Shown here: piece by piece, positions 17,317-26,416 of the stretch
Layout: the number at the start of each line of letters is the position of its first letter
Numbering within the stretch: the first letter of the stretch is position 1
Assembly: GCF_008801815.1 (NCBI RefSeq)
Contig: NZ_VZOX01000020.1
DNA: 64,000 nucleotides
Source of the DNA: Edwardsiella anguillarum
Lineage (GTDB): Bacteria > Pseudomonadota > Gammaproteobacteria > Enterobacterales > Enterobacteriaceae
Reading direction: 5' to 3' (one strand)
The notes under the pieces: model-generated
What the model saw: only the letters and a program-made list of their open reading frames with translations
Told to the model about the DNA's origin: nothing
Database searches by the model: none
Made by a program: the position numbers and the translations under genes

Positions 17317-18510
17317 ATGAGCTTACTGAATCCCTATTTCGGCGAATTTGGCGGCAGGTTTGTGCCGCAAATTCTGATCCCGGCCCTGAACCAGCTGGAG
17401 GCCGCCTTCGTCGACGCCAGCGACGATCCCACCTTTCAGACCCAGTTCAATGACCTGCTGCACAACTATGCCGGGCGACCGACGGCGTTGACCCTCTGCC
17501 GCAACCTCACCACCGGTACCCGCACCCGCCTGTACCTAAAGCGTGAGGATCTGCTGCACGGCGGCGCGCACAAAACCAATCAGGTACTTGGCCAGGCGCT
17601 GCTGGCCAGGCGCATGGGTAAGACCGAGATCATCGCGGAAACCGGCGCGGGTCAGCACGGCGTCGCAACGGCGCTGGCCTGTGCCTTACTGGGTCTGAAA
17701 TGCCGAGTCTACATGGGGGCCAAGGACGTTGCCCGCCAGTCTCCCAACGTGTTCCGCATGCGGCTGATGGGCGCCGAGGTGATCCCGGTGCACAGCGGCT
17801 CGGCCACCCTAAAAGATGCCTGCAACGAGGCGCTGCGCGACTGGTCCGCTAACTATGACCAGGCCCACTATCTGCTGGGCACCGCCGCCGGCCCCCATCC
17901 CTATCCGACCATCGTGCGCGAATTTCAGCGGATGATCGGCGCGGAGACACGCCGTCAGATCCTGCAGGCCGAAGGCCGCCTGCCCGATGCGGTATTGGCC
18001 TGCGTCGGCGGCGGCTCCAACGCCATCGGGATGTTCGCCGACTTTATCGATGATGCGTCGGTTCAGCTTATCGGCGTCGAACCGGCCGGGCTGGGCATTG
18101 AGACCGGGCAGCACGGAGCGCCGCTCAAGCACGGCCGCGTCGGCATTTACTTCGGCATGCGCTCTCCCATGATGCAGACCGCCGAGGGGCAGATTGAGGA
18201 GTCCTACTCCCTTTCCGCCGGGCTGGATTTTCCCTCGGTAGGTCCCCAGCACGCCCACCTGAACAGCATTGGCCGGGCTGACTATGTCTCCGCGACCGAC
18301 GACGAAGCGTTGGCCGCCTTTATGCAGCTCTCGCGCCAGGAGGGCATTATTCCGGCGCTGGAGTCCGCCCATGCGTTGGCCCACGCCCTGAAGCTCATTC
18401 ATCAGCAGCCGGAAAAAGAGCAACTGCTGGTGGTGAATCTTTCCGGGCGCGGCGACAAAGATATTTTTACCGTTCACGACATTCTGCAGTCCCGGGGAGA
18501 AATGCAATGA
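17317..18510 (+). CDS. trpB: Tryptophan synthase beta chain
   Basis: TrpB condenses indole with serine using pyridoxal phosphate. Lys86 in GGAHKTNQ forms the Schiff base, and the phosphate-binding CVGGGSNAIG lies near residue 230. Length is 397 residues, as in E. coli. An AGGA site precedes the ATG by 8 bases. Its stop overlaps the trpA start in ATGA (18507-18510), fitting the need for equal amounts of the two chains in the alpha2beta2 complex. Confidence 0.98.
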   Translation: MSLLNPYFGEFGGRFVPQILIPALNQLEAAFVDASDDPTFQTQFNDLLHNYAGRPTALTLCRNLTTGTRTRLYLKREDLLHGGAHKTNQVLGQALLARRMGKTEIIAETGAGQHGVATALACALLGLKCRVYMGAKDVARQSPNVFRMRLMGAEVIPVHSGSATLKDACNEALRDWSANYDQAHYLLGTAAGPHPYPTIVREFQRMIGAETRRQILQAEGRLPDAVLACVGGGSNAIGMFADFIDDASVQLIGVEPAGLGIETGQHGAPLKHGRVGIYFGMRSPMMQTAEGQIEESYSLSAGLDFPSVGPQHAHLNSIGRADYVSATDDEALAAFMQLSRQEGIIPALESAHALAHALKLIHQQPEKEQLLVVNLSGRGDKDIFTVHDILQSRGEMQ

Positions 18511-19313
18511 CACGCTACCAGACGCTATTTACCCATCTACAGCGCCGCCAGGAAGGCGCGCTGGTTCCCTTCGTCACGCTGGGCGATCCCACGCCGGCGC
18601 TGTCGCTGCAAATTATCGACGCACTGGTTGAGTCCGGCGCCGATGCGCTGGAGCTGGGGATCCCCTTCTCCGACCCGCTGGCCGATGGCCCGGTGATCCA
18701 GAATGCGACCCTGCGCGCCCTGCAGGCGGGCGTCACCCCCGAGCGCTGCTTTACGCTGCTGGCTACCCTGCGGGAAAAATATCCCCAGTTGCCCATTGGG
18801 CTGTTGATGTACGCTAACCTGGTGGTTAACCCGGGGATCGACGCCTTTTACCGGCGCTGTGCCCAGGCCGGCGTGGACTCTGTCTTGATTGCCGATGTAC
18901 CGCTGGAGGAGTCCGCCCCCTTCCACGCGGCGGCGCAGCGGCACGGGGTCGCGCCGATCTACCTGTGTCCGCCCAACGCCGATGATGCGCTACTGCAGCA
19001 GCTGGCGGCGCGCAGTCAGGGGTACGTTTACCTGCTGTCACGCGCCGGGGTCACCGGCAGCGATTGCACCAGCCTGCCGCCACTGAGCCATCTCACGACG
19101 CGGCTGGCGGCGCTGGGTGCCGCGCCGGCGCTGCAGGGATTCGGGATTCGGACGCCCGATCAGGTGCGCAGCGCGCTGGAGGGTGGCGCCGCGGGCGCTA
19201 TTTCCGGCTCGGCGGTGGTCGACCTGATCGCCCACCATCTGGATAACCCGCCCCAGATGCTGCAGCAGCTGCGCGCGTTCATCCAAACCATGAAGGCCGC
19301 AACCCGCGCCTGA
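18507..19313 (+). CDS. trpA: Tryptophan synthase alpha chain
   Basis: TrpA splits indole-3-glycerol phosphate and passes indole through a tunnel to TrpB. The 268-residue product keeps the catalytic pair Glu49 (ALELGIPFSD) and Asp60 (LADGPVIQ), and the phosphate-binding glycines in GFGI and AISGSAVV. It is the last gene of the trp operon; a terminator follows six bases after its stop. Confidence 0.98.
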   Translation: MTRYQTLFTHLQRRQEGALVPFVTLGDPTPALSLQIIDALVESGADALELGIPFSDPLADGPVIQNATLRALQAGVTPERCFTLLATLREKYPQLPIGLLMYANLVVNPGIDAFYRRCAQAGVDSVLIADVPLEESAPFHAAAQRHGVAPIYLCPPNADDALLQQLAARSQGYVYLLSRAGVTGSDCTSLPPLSHLTTRLAALGAAPALQGFGIRTPDQVRSALEGGAAGAISGSAVVDLIAHHLDNPPQMLQQLRAFIQTMKAATRA

Positions 19314-19318
19314 TGCCC

Positions 19319-19352
19319 TCCGCGGCGGTCGGTATCCCCCGCCGCGGATTTT
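19319..19352 (+). terminator. Terminator of the trp operon
   Basis: The stem TCCGCGGCGG (19319-19328) pairs with CCGCCGCGGA (19339-19348), 10 bp perfect, followed by TTTTG. Confidence 0.9.
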
Positions 19353-19448
19353 GACTTGCCCTCTGCTGACCTATTGATATGATTATTGATAGATCGGGAC
19401 ACCGTTCATGGCGGCTGCCCTTTCGCGTCACCGCATAAGGAGAAAAGC

Positions 19449-19763
19449 ATGAAATGGTCGAAACAGATCCAGGCGTTAGGACTGGCCGCCGTTCTGGCGG
19501 CATCGCTGGCGGGCTGCGCCGGATCCACCACCCAGGAGAGTACCGGTAACTACATTGATGACACCGTGGTCACCACCAAGGTGAAAAGCGCGCTGCTCAA
19601 TGCCAAGAGTATTAAATCTACAGAGATCAGCGTGGAGACCTACAAAGGACGGGTACAGCTGAGCGGATTCGTCTCCTCACGGGCCGATGCCCAGCGGGCG
19701 GTTGAGGTTGCCCGGGGCATTAAGGGCGTCCGCTCGGTCGAAAACGATATGCGCATTAAATAA
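19449..19763 (+). CDS. BON-domain lipoprotein
   Basis: The 104-residue product has a lipoprotein signal peptide with lipobox LAGC (Cys near residue 23) and one BON domain (about 37-104: IDDTVVTTKVKSALL, VQLSGFV, VRSVENDMRIK). BON domains bind phospholipids or envelope components, as in OsmY and DolP. No Asp follows the Cys (GCAGS), so outer-membrane sorting is likely. AAGGAG precedes the ATG by 8 bases. It is a single gene between the trp operon and ompW, and it is not the E. coli neighbour at this place. A more exact name is not justified. Confidence 0.88.
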   Translation: MKWSKQIQALGLAAVLAASLAGCAGSTTQESTGNYIDDTVVTTKVKSALLNAKSIKSTEISVETYKGRVQLSGFVSSRADAQRAVEVARGIKGVRSVENDMRIK

Positions 19764-19811
19764 CGCGCTCAGGCTGCCCGCCCGGGGCAGCCTCTTTACC
19801 GCCATAGCCGA

Positions 19812-20456
19812 TCAGAAACGGTAGCCGGCACCGAACATAAATACCCACGGATTAATGTTGGTATTTATGCTGTGCTGATTATCCGAGCTATCGCGGAACT
19901 TCACCTTGGTATCAATGTTGATGTACCACACCGAGGCGTTGATCATCCAGTTTTCGCTGACCATATAGTCTAGCCCCGCCTGCCCGGCAACGCCCCAGGA
20001 GTCCGTCGCCTTCAGATCGTGCAGCCCCAGCGACGTCGCATTCTGATCGAAGCTGTTGTTGAAGAAGGTGGTGTAGTTCACCCCGACCCCAAGATAGGGG
20101 CGCAGCTTGTCTTCCGCACGGCCAAAGTACCACTGGGCCATCAGGGTGGGCGGCAGCTGATGCACGGTCGCAATATTTCCCAGCCCCCCCAACGAGACCT
20201 TGTGGCGGAACGGCGTTGCCGCCAGCAGCTCGATGCCGATGTTATCCGTTGCCATGTAGCCGAAGGTCAGCCCCAGCTGGGTATTGTTGTCCACGTTAAA
20301 CTCGCCCAGCCCCAGCACATTATCAGAGCTGGTGGTCGGACGTACGGTGGCCGCGCCGGCGCGGACAATCACATCACCGGCCTGATGAGCCGATGCTGCC
20401 GCAGGCGCCAAAACGGCGGCCAGACACAGCGCAACGCTACACTTTTTCATCATCAT
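19812..20456 (-). CDS. ompW: Outer-membrane protein W
   Basis: OmpW is an eight-stranded outer-membrane beta-barrel with a hydrophobic channel. The 214-residue precursor has a signal peptide cut after ASA near residue 23, amphipathic strand-like segments, and the C-terminal aromatic ending GAGYRF needed for barrel assembly. Three ATGs in tandem open the gene; the third (MKKCSVAL) could also be used. It ends facing the BON lipoprotein gene. E. coli ompW is induced by FNR without oxygen, and an FNR-like palindrome lies upstream here. Confidence 0.96.
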   Translation of the reverse strand: MMMKKCSVALCLAAVLAPAAASAHQAGDVIVRAGAATVRPTTSSDNVLGLGEFNVDNNTQLGLTFGYMATDNIGIELLAATPFRHKVSLGGLGNIATVHQLPPTLMAQWYFGRAEDKLRPYLGVGVNYTTFFNNSFDQNATSLGLHDLKATDSWGVAGQAGLDYMVSENWMINASVWYINIDTKVKFRDSSDNQHSINTNINPWVFMFGAGYRF

Positions 20457-20971
20457 CCCTTTCCTTTATATGGTTATCGTTCGCTTGCAATATAACCATA
20501 TTGAGTGATTATTGATCCCATCGGGATCACATCTTTTACATATAAACTGAACTAAATGATGCCAATCATATTTCTTGATTTGAAATGAAATGGCGAAAAT
20601 TGATAAGCATCAATCAAGCGTCATTCCACTGAATTAAGAAGGCGTGCATCCCCTGCGGCAACGGCGCTCCGCACTTAGCGCAGGCGCTAACCTGAACGCG
20701 GAGGGCACCGCAAAGCCGGATGGAGACACAGCGCGTGGTTCGACGCAGCATAGCGCCAGGGAGAAAGCCGCGCACAATCGGCCTGCGTCGCCCATCGGCG
20801 GCGCCCCGATACCGCCGCCGCGGAGCACAGGAAAAAACGCGGAGCGCAGAAGAAATCACCACCTGGCCGATTGCGGGGTGCCACAGCGGCCGCTAACGGG
20901 GTACAATCGCCGCACATCTGTTTCCACCCCGGGCGGCCGGTGCCGCCCGTCGACATGCCAAGGAGCTATGC
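20457..20971. other. Intergenic region between ompW and yciC
   Basis: The first 160 bases next to ompW are AT-rich and promoter-like, with TATGAT on the minus strand at 20565-20570 and an FNR-type palindrome. The remaining 300 bases up to yciC are GC-rich, open in several frames, but show no ribosome-binding site or known protein. Confidence 0.5.
20600..20613 (-). promoter_or_regulatory. FNR-type site upstream of ompW
   Basis: TTGAT-AAGC-ATCAA is a perfect match to the FNR consensus TTGAT-N4-ATCAA. It lies about 145 bases before the ompW start. If the TATGAT at 20565-20570 is the -10, the site would be centred near -48, slightly off the usual -41.5. Confidence 0.7.
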
Positions 20972-21721
20972 ATGCCCATCACGGCCCGGAGCCTTTACCG
21001 TGACAGCGTTAACTTTTTCCGCCATCAGCTGACGCCCATCGTCCTGCTGGCGCTACTGACCGCCTTTATTAGCGTGATGCTGAACCAGGCCCTCAGCCCC
21101 AGCGCACAGGCGATCAGCCAGCTGAGCAGCGGCGACGGCGTCAGCGCCGCCCGAGGGCTACAGGAGATGATCCGCCAGATGACGCCGGAGCAGCAAATGA
21201 CGCTGCTGAAAGTCTCTGCGGCCTCCAGCTTTTCGGTGCTGATCGGTAATGTGCTGCTGCTGGGGGGGATGCTGACGCTGATCCCACAGGCGTCCACCGG
21301 CGTACGCCTCAGCGCGCTGCGCGCCATCGGCCTCTCTGCGCCCATGCTGCCGCGTCTGCTGCTGCTGATGCTGCTGTGCACCCTGATGGTTCAGCTGGGT
21401 ATTACGCTATTTATCTTGCCGGGGATCATCCTGGCCGTCGGTCTCGCCCTCTCCCCGATGATCATGACCACAGAGCGCTGCGGCGTGATCGCCGCCATTC
21501 GCAGCAGCTTTCGGCTCTCCTTCGCCAGCGTACGGCTCATCAGCCCGGCAATCCTGCTGTGGATGCTGATGAAGCTGGTGCTATTGCTGTTGGTCGATAC
21601 GCTGGCGGCGCTGCACCCCAGCCTGGGCATGGTCATCATGGGAACACTGAGTAATCTGATCTCCGTCGGTCTGATTATCTATCTCTCCCGCCTGTATATG
21701 CTGCTGCGGACCCCAGCCTGA
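20972..21721 (+). CDS. yciC: YciC, UPF0259 inner-membrane protein
   Basis: A 249-residue polytopic inner-membrane protein of unknown function; E. coli YciC has 247. Shared blocks include MPITARSLYRDSVNFFR, LRAIGLSAPMLPRLLLL, FILPGIILAVGLALSPMI and SNLISVGLIIYLSRLYML. About six hydrophobic segments are visible. AAGGAG lies 7 bases before the ATG. In E. coli yciC is followed at once by yciB and yciA; here a DUF1919 gene and a SulP transporter come between. Confidence 0.94.
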   Translation: MPITARSLYRDSVNFFRHQLTPIVLLALLTAFISVMLNQALSPSAQAISQLSSGDGVSAARGLQEMIRQMTPEQQMTLLKVSAASSFSVLIGNVLLLGGMLTLIPQASTGVRLSALRAIGLSAPMLPRLLLLMLLCTLMVQLGITLFILPGIILAVGLALSPMIMTTERCGVIAAIRSSFRLSFASVRLISPAILLWMLMKLVLLLLVDTLAALHPSLGMVIMGTLSNLISVGLIIYLSRLYMLLRTPA

Positions 21722-21816
21722 TCCGCAGACCCCGCCCGCAGGGCGGGGTCGCCACGCCTCCCGCGCTCCCGCAGACAGAGCGCCGCGCCCCCGATTCACC
21801 CGCGTAAGAGACAGCC

Positions 21817-22407
21817 ATGCTGAGCCGACTCATCATCAAATACAGAATGACCGATATCTTAGACAAGATCATATTACGCAATAAAGATTTCGCAATTATA
21901 TCAAATAACTGCTGGGGATTTCGTGCGTATAAAATAGCCAAGAAACCGTACAATACGCCATTCATCGGGCTGTATATTGTCCCTGCCGATTTTATTAAAA
22001 TGTGCGCTAACTTAAGCCGCTACATTGGCTGCACAATCGATAAAGACAGCTTTATTAAAAGCGACATGCCCTTTCCGGTTGCCCAGATACAGGAGATTAC
22101 GATTTACTTTATGCATTACCAGAATGAGGAGCAGGCCATCCGTAAATGGAATGACCGGATGGCCCGGCTGGTAAGCTATATCGCGGCGCGGGGCGTCGAT
22201 AACATCATCTTTAAGATGTGCGAAAGAGATGGTGAAAAACAGCATGTTAGCGAATTCAACGCGCTGCGCTTCCCACGGAAAATCAGCTTTGAAAAGGCCG
22301 GCAGCGACAAACGTCTGAAGGATAAAAATGGCGACCTGCTCACCGGAGATCAGCTGTTCAATAGCCGATTTATTTACTATAGAAAATACATTTCTCTATA
22401 TAAGTGA
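21817..22407 (+). CDS. DUF1919 family protein, probable surface-polysaccharide related
   Basis: The 196-residue product opens with a short basic stretch and then the DUF1919 signature FAIISNNCWGFRAYK, followed by YNTPFIGLYIVPADFIKM. Proteins of this family often sit in capsule or lipopolysaccharide loci, but no activity is established that I know of. The gene is clearly AT-richer than its neighbours and uses more A/T-ending codons (Lys AAA, Ile ATA/ATT), which suggests recent acquisition. There is no glycosyltransferase gene beside it. It converges on the SulP gene with 16 bases between. Confidence 0.8.
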   Translation: MLSRLIIKYRMTDILDKIILRNKDFAIISNNCWGFRAYKIAKKPYNTPFIGLYIVPADFIKMCANLSRYIGCTIDKDSFIKSDMPFPVAQIQEITIYFMHYQNEEQAIRKWNDRMARLVSYIAARGVDNIIFKMCERDGEKQHVSEFNALRFPRKISFEKAGSDKRLKDKNGDLLTGDQLFNSRFIYYRKYISLYK

Positions 22408-22423
22408 TGATTAAGCAGAGGCG

Positions 22424-24172
22424 TCAGCGAGGCGCAGCCGTCCCGTTCTGAGCGGCTCCCGGAGAGTCGTCCGCGCCGTCGGCATGGGCGCACCGACTGC
22501 TTTGGATCAGCTTCAGTGCCAGATACAGATCGGCGACAAACAGCAGCCCCTTCTCCTCCCCGGCGGCTCGACTGCGGCCAAACCAGCGCTTCAGGTCGGT
22601 CTTACGCCCGGCCAGCACCAGATGAACTCGCCGCTGGCGCAGATCGCGCTTCAGCTCATCGATCCCCGCCAGCACGCTAATGTCGGGGTAGGTAAAGCAG
22701 GATACCGCATCGATCACCACCCACTCCGGCTGAAACGGCATCCCGTCGACCAGATTCAGGACTCGGCGCTTAAAATAGGCGATATTGAAATAGGTCAGCG
22801 GCGAGTTAAAACGGTAGATCAGCACCCCCTCGACTGCCCGCACCTGATTCCCGTTGCCGAGCGAGTGGATCATCCCCTCCTCATTCACCCCCAGCAGCTG
22901 TTCGCTGGGGCGAAACACCGTGCGGAAAAACTGCAGCAGTCCCAGCAGCACGGCCAGCCCGATCCCCGGCATAACCCCCACCAGCAGCACGCTGGCAAAG
23001 GTGAACAGCGCCAGGCGAAAGGCCGACGGATTGTGTTTCCGCAGGTTCACCAGCGAGCGAATGTCCAGCAGCAGCCAGGAGGCGTACACCAGCACCACGC
23101 CGAGCGCGGCCACCGGAATATAGCGCAGCAGCCCCCCCAGCAGCAGCAGCACCGCCGCGATAGACAGCGCGGCCACGATGGAGACCAGCTGGCTTTTACC
23201 GCCGTTGGCATCGTTGACCGCGGTACGGGAGCTGGCGCCGCTGATGGCGAACCCCTGCGAAAGCGCCGACACGATGTTGGCGACGCCCAGCGCACGAAAC
23301 TCTGCATCCGGATTGATTTCATAGCCGTTTTTAGAGGCAAAGCTGCGCGCCGTCAGCATCAGGCTGACAAAGCTTATCAGCGCCAGGTTCAGGGAGGGCA
23401 TCACCAGATCGCGCAGCAGCGCAGGCTGAAAGTTGGGCCACTGCACCACCGGCAGCGTCCCGTCGAGGCCGGTAATCGTCTGAATGCCAAAGCGCTGCAG
23501 CCCCCCCAGCCAAACCACCAGCATCGCGAGGATGATCACCAGTAACGCCGCAGGCCAGCCGGGACGTAGACGGCGCAGCCCCAGCAGGCTCAGCAGGGTC
23601 AGCAGCGACAGAAGCAGCGTCGGCCAATGGCTGGAGAGCAGGTCGTGGGGCAGCGAGAGAATGCGTTCGATCACCTCGCGCGAGGCGGGCTGATAGCCCA
23701 GCATCTTCGCCAGCTGATCGATCATGATGGTGATGGCCAGGCCATTGAGCAGGCCAGTCAGAATGGGGCGCGACAGCAGATCCGCCAGCGCCCCGAGGCG
23801 AAAGCGGCTGGCAACGAGGCACCACAGGCCGGTCATCAGGGTCATCATTACGCACAGCTGCCACAGCCGCTGCGGATCGCCGGCCGCCAGCGGAGCCACC
23901 ACGGCGGCAATCACCGCACAGGTGGCCGCATCCGGCCCGACGATCACCTGGCGTGAGGAGCCAAACAGCGCGTAGGCGATCATCGGCAGGATACAGGAGT
24001 AAATTCCCACCACCGCCGTGACCCCGACCAGATCGGCATAGGCCAGCGCCGTCGGCAGCGCCACGGCGGCGACCGATAGCCCGGCGCGCAGATCATCGGC
24101 CAGCCACTCCCGCCGGTATTTCGTCAGTTGATACAGCCCTGGCATCCAGCGGCGCAGAAAATTCCATTGCAT
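22424..24172 (-). CDS. SulP-family anion transporter with STAS domain
   Basis: The 582-residue inner-membrane protein has the SulP layout: a transmembrane part (about residues 25-420) with the signature ALPTALAYADLVGV and GPDAATCAVIAAVVAP, and a C-terminal cytoplasmic STAS domain (about 450-560: LIYRFNSPLTYFNIAYFKRRV, WVVIDAVSCFTYPDISVL). Such carriers move sulfate, bicarbonate or dicarboxylates, often with Na+ or H+. It differs from E. coli DauA in the early motifs, so I give no symbol. The start ATG at 24172 could move a few codons. Confidence 0.92.
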   Translation of the reverse strand: MQWNFLRRWMPGLYQLTKYRREWLADDLRAGLSVAAVALPTALAYADLVGVTAVVGIYSCILPMIAYALFGSSRQVIVGPDAATCAVIAAVVAPLAAGDPQRLWQLCVMMTLMTGLWCLVASRFRLGALADLLSRPILTGLLNGLAITIMIDQLAKMLGYQPASREVIERILSLPHDLLSSHWPTLLLSLLTLLSLLGLRRLRPGWPAALLVIILAMLVVWLGGLQRFGIQTITGLDGTLPVVQWPNFQPALLRDLVMPSLNLALISFVSLMLTARSFASKNGYEINPDAEFRALGVANIVSALSQGFAISGASSRTAVNDANGGKSQLVSIVAALSIAAVLLLLGGLLRYIPVAALGVVLVYASWLLLDIRSLVNLRKHNPSAFRLALFTFASVLLVGVMPGIGLAVLLGLLQFFRTVFRPSEQLLGVNEEGMIHSLGNGNQVRAVEGVLIYRFNSPLTYFNIAYFKRRVLNLVDGMPFQPEWVVIDAVSCFTYPDISVLAGIDELKRDLRQRRVHLVLAGRKTDLKRWFGRSRAAGEEKGLLFVADLYLALKLIQSSRCAHADGADDSPGAAQNGTAAPR

Positions 24173-24417
24173 AACGTCGTAACCCTAAGAGGCGTCCTCC
24201 TCCATCATGGATAGGCCGAAGCACTTGGTCAAGTCGGCTGATGGGCGGGTTCGCGTGTAATTTTTTGCAAAAAAATAAAGCTGGGAGAAATACGGCGGCA
24301 TAATGCAGGATCACAGAGAATCAACGGGCGTGACCGTGCGGCCCGGCAGCGACAAAGATACCGCCGCTGCGCCGAATCAGGTATAGTCGCCCGGTCGATG
24401 AAAGGATGGACTGCCGA

Positions 24418-24960
24418 ATGAAGCAATTGTTAGATTTTTTACCCCTGGTGGTATTTTTTGTCTGTTACAAACTGTATGACATCTATGTCGCCTCCGGCGC
24501 GCTGATCGCCGCGACCGCCGTCGCACTGGTGTTAACCTGGCTGAAATACCGCCGGGTAGAGAAAATGACCCTGATCACCTTTATTATGGTGGCCATTTTT
24601 GGCACCCTGACGCTGGTCTTCCATAACGATCTATTTATTAAATGGAAGGTGACCGTTATCTATACGCTGTTTGCCCTGGCGCTGCTGATCAGCCAGATGG
24701 TGCTGAAGAAGCCGCTGATCCAGCGGATGTTAGGGAAAGAGCTTCAGCTGCCGGACAGCGTATGGTCCCGTCTGAATGCGGCGTGGGCGCTGTTCTTCCT
24801 AGGCTGCGGCCTGGCCAACATCTATGTCGCCTTCTGGCTGCCACAAAGCGTGTGGGTCGATTTTAAGGTCTTTGGGCTAACGGCGCTGACGCTGATTTTC
24901 ACGCTGCTGAGCGGAGTTTATATTTACCGCAATATGTCCGAAGAGCAAAAGCATTCATAA
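24418..24960 (+). CDS. yciB: YciB, septation-related inner-membrane protein
   Basis: YciB (IspZ/IspA homologue) is a five-segment inner-membrane protein linked to cell-envelope synthesis and septation. The 180-residue product begins MKQLLDFLPLVVFFVCYK, the family start, and has further segments at about 25-40, 50-70, 80-95, 120-140 and 150-170. The ATG at 24418 is preceded by a weak GGA site; an upstream in-frame ATG four codons earlier is less like the family start. It is followed by yciA with 64 bases between, as in E. coli. Confidence 0.95.
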   Translation: MKQLLDFLPLVVFFVCYKLYDIYVASGALIAATAVALVLTWLKYRRVEKMTLITFIMVAIFGTLTLVFHNDLFIKWKVTVIYTLFALALLISQMVLKKPLIQRMLGKELQLPDSVWSRLNAAWALFFLGCGLANIYVAFWLPQSVWVDFKVFGLTALTLIFTLLSGVYIYRNMSEEQKHS

Positions 24961-25024
24961 GACTGTGCGCCGGCCTCTGGCCGGCGTTTCTTTTGACACT
25001 GAGACATCAAGACTGACATTTACT

Positions 25025-25453
25025 ATGAGCGAAAAACTTCGTTTACCGGCAGGTGAACTTGTTCTGCGTACTCTGGCTATGCCGGCCGACACCAACGCTA
25101 ACGGGGACATCTTCGGCGGTTGGATCATGTCACAAATGGATATTGGCGGCGCTATCCTGGCAAAAGAGATCGCAGAGGGACGCGTGGTGACTGTGGCGGT
25201 GAACGCGATAACCTTTCTTAAGCCGGTGGCGGTAGGCGATGTAGTGTGCTGCTATGCCCACTGTATCCGCACCGGGCGCAGCTCTATCACCGTGAACATT
25301 GAGGTCTGGGTGAAAAAGGTCGCCTCCGAGCCGATTGGGCAGCGCGAATGCGTTACCGAGGCGGTATTTACCTATGTCGCGGTAAACGACGCGAATAAAT
25401 CCCGCGCGCTGCCTGCTGGGAAGGCCAACTTCCGCAACGACGCCGCGCAATAG
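25025..25453 (+). CDS. yciA: Acyl-CoA thioesterase YciA
   Basis: YciA hydrolyses acyl-CoA esters and is a hotdog-fold thioesterase. The 142-residue product shows the motif DTNANGDIFGGWIMSQMD, with the active-site Asp in that block, and VTVAVNAITFLKPV. E. coli YciA has 132 residues; the extra length is at the C-terminus (KSRALPAGKANFRNDAAQ). I use the ATG at 25025 (MSEKLRLP), preceded by no strong ribosome-binding site, because longer upstream frames do not fit the family. Confidence 0.94.
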   Translation: MSEKLRLPAGELVLRTLAMPADTNANGDIFGGWIMSQMDIGGAILAKEIAEGRVVTVAVNAITFLKPVAVGDVVCCYAHCIRTGRSSITVNIEVWVKKVASEPIGQRECVTEAVFTYVAVNDANKSRALPAGKANFRNDAAQ

Positions 25454-25487
25454 ACGCCCCCACGCCGGGCCATCGCTGGCCCGGCGC

Positions 25488-26342
25488 TTATTCGACGGCC
25501 GTCCGGCCATCGATCCGAAAATAGACGGTCACCTCAACGTTCTGCCCCGGGCGTCCGGGCTGGTAACGCCAGCGGCGCGCGGCGCGCTTGACCTCTCGCT
25601 CAAATACCCCTGGCGGATCGGCCGACAGGATACTGACATTGCCGACGCGCCCCTCGCTATCGACGTCAAAACGCAGCCTCACCCGTCCCTCAATATGCAG
25701 CGCCAGCGCACGCTGAGGATAGGCCGGCTCAGGTCGGCTGGCCGCCTGCGGCGCGCCCGACGCCGCAGGATGCCCCCCGTTCGCCGCCGGCGCGTGACCG
25801 CTTGCCGCACCTGGCAGAGCGCCTGCTGTCCCCGTCGCCTTTGGCGCGACGCCCTGAGCCTGATCCGACGGCGTTACCGCCTGCGGCGTTGATGATACCG
25901 CCTTGGCCACCGGCGCCTGAGGCACCGGCGGTTTCGCCTTCGGCGGCGCCGGTTTCACCTCCCGCTGACGGGGCTGCGCCCTCTCGCTCGGCTTCGGCTG
26001 CGGCTTTGGCTGCGGCTTCTCGGGCGGCGGCGCCTCTTTTTCCCTGTGTGCCTCGGGCGCGGTGACGTCCGGTGCCGCTGCCGGCGCCGGCGCCGATCCG
26101 GCCTGCTGCGGCGCGGCCTGTGGCGCAGACGCCGCCTGCCCTGCGGCGGCAAACATGGCCGGATTGACCATTATCGCCTGGATCTGCCCCGCTTCCCCGG
26201 CAGGCTGTGGGCGGATCTCATGGTAGGAGGCATACAGCAGTCCGGCAATCAGCGAGGCGTGCAGGGATACCGATAGCGCCATCGGCCAAGAAAGGCGACG
26301 GACCAGGAAAAATCGCTTCAGGGTTAATTTATCAGCCGACAA
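25488..26342 (-). CDS. tonB: TonB, energy transducer to outer-membrane receptors
   Basis: TonB passes the proton-motive force from ExbBD to outer-membrane iron and B12 receptors. The 284-residue product has one N-terminal membrane anchor with the SVSLHA motif (the conserved Ser/His face) near residues 24-30, a long Pro/Ala/Lys-rich periplasmic spacer with PQPKPQPKPS, and a C-terminal globular domain with YPQRALALHIEGRVRLRFDV and RRWRYQPGRPG. No ATG fits the family N-terminus: the frame opens at TTG 26342, four codons before the position homologous to the usual Met. It converges on yciA. Confidence 0.93.
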   Translation of the reverse strand: MSADKLTLKRFFLVRRLSWPMALSVSLHASLIAGLLYASYHEIRPQPAGEAGQIQAIMVNPAMFAAAGQAASAPQAAPQQAGSAPAPAAAPDVTAPEAHREKEAPPPEKPQPKPQPKPSERAQPRQREVKPAPPKAKPPVPQAPVAKAVSSTPQAVTPSDQAQGVAPKATGTAGALPGAASGHAPAANGGHPAASGAPQAASRPEPAYPQRALALHIEGRVRLRFDVDSEGRVGNVSILSADPPGVFEREVKRAARRWRYQPGRPGQNVEVTVYFRIDGRTAVE

Positions 26343-26397
26343 GGTGTTGGTAACTCAATGGGTAAATGGACATCGCGTATTGCAGTCAAGTTTAAAT

Positions 26398-26416
26398 GCA
26401 AATAGCAATCATGTTC
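26398..26416 (-). promoter_or_regulatory. Putative Fur box upstream of tonB
   Basis: GCAAATAGCAATCATGTTC matches the 19-base Fur consensus at 12 positions and lies 56 bases before the tonB start. tonB is Fur-regulated in E. coli. The match is moderate, so this is a suggestion. Confidence 0.5.

Noticed and set aside
20644..21003. A 119-codon frame between ompW and yciC
   Set aside because: No ribosome-binding site, no family, and it overlaps the yciC start in another frame.
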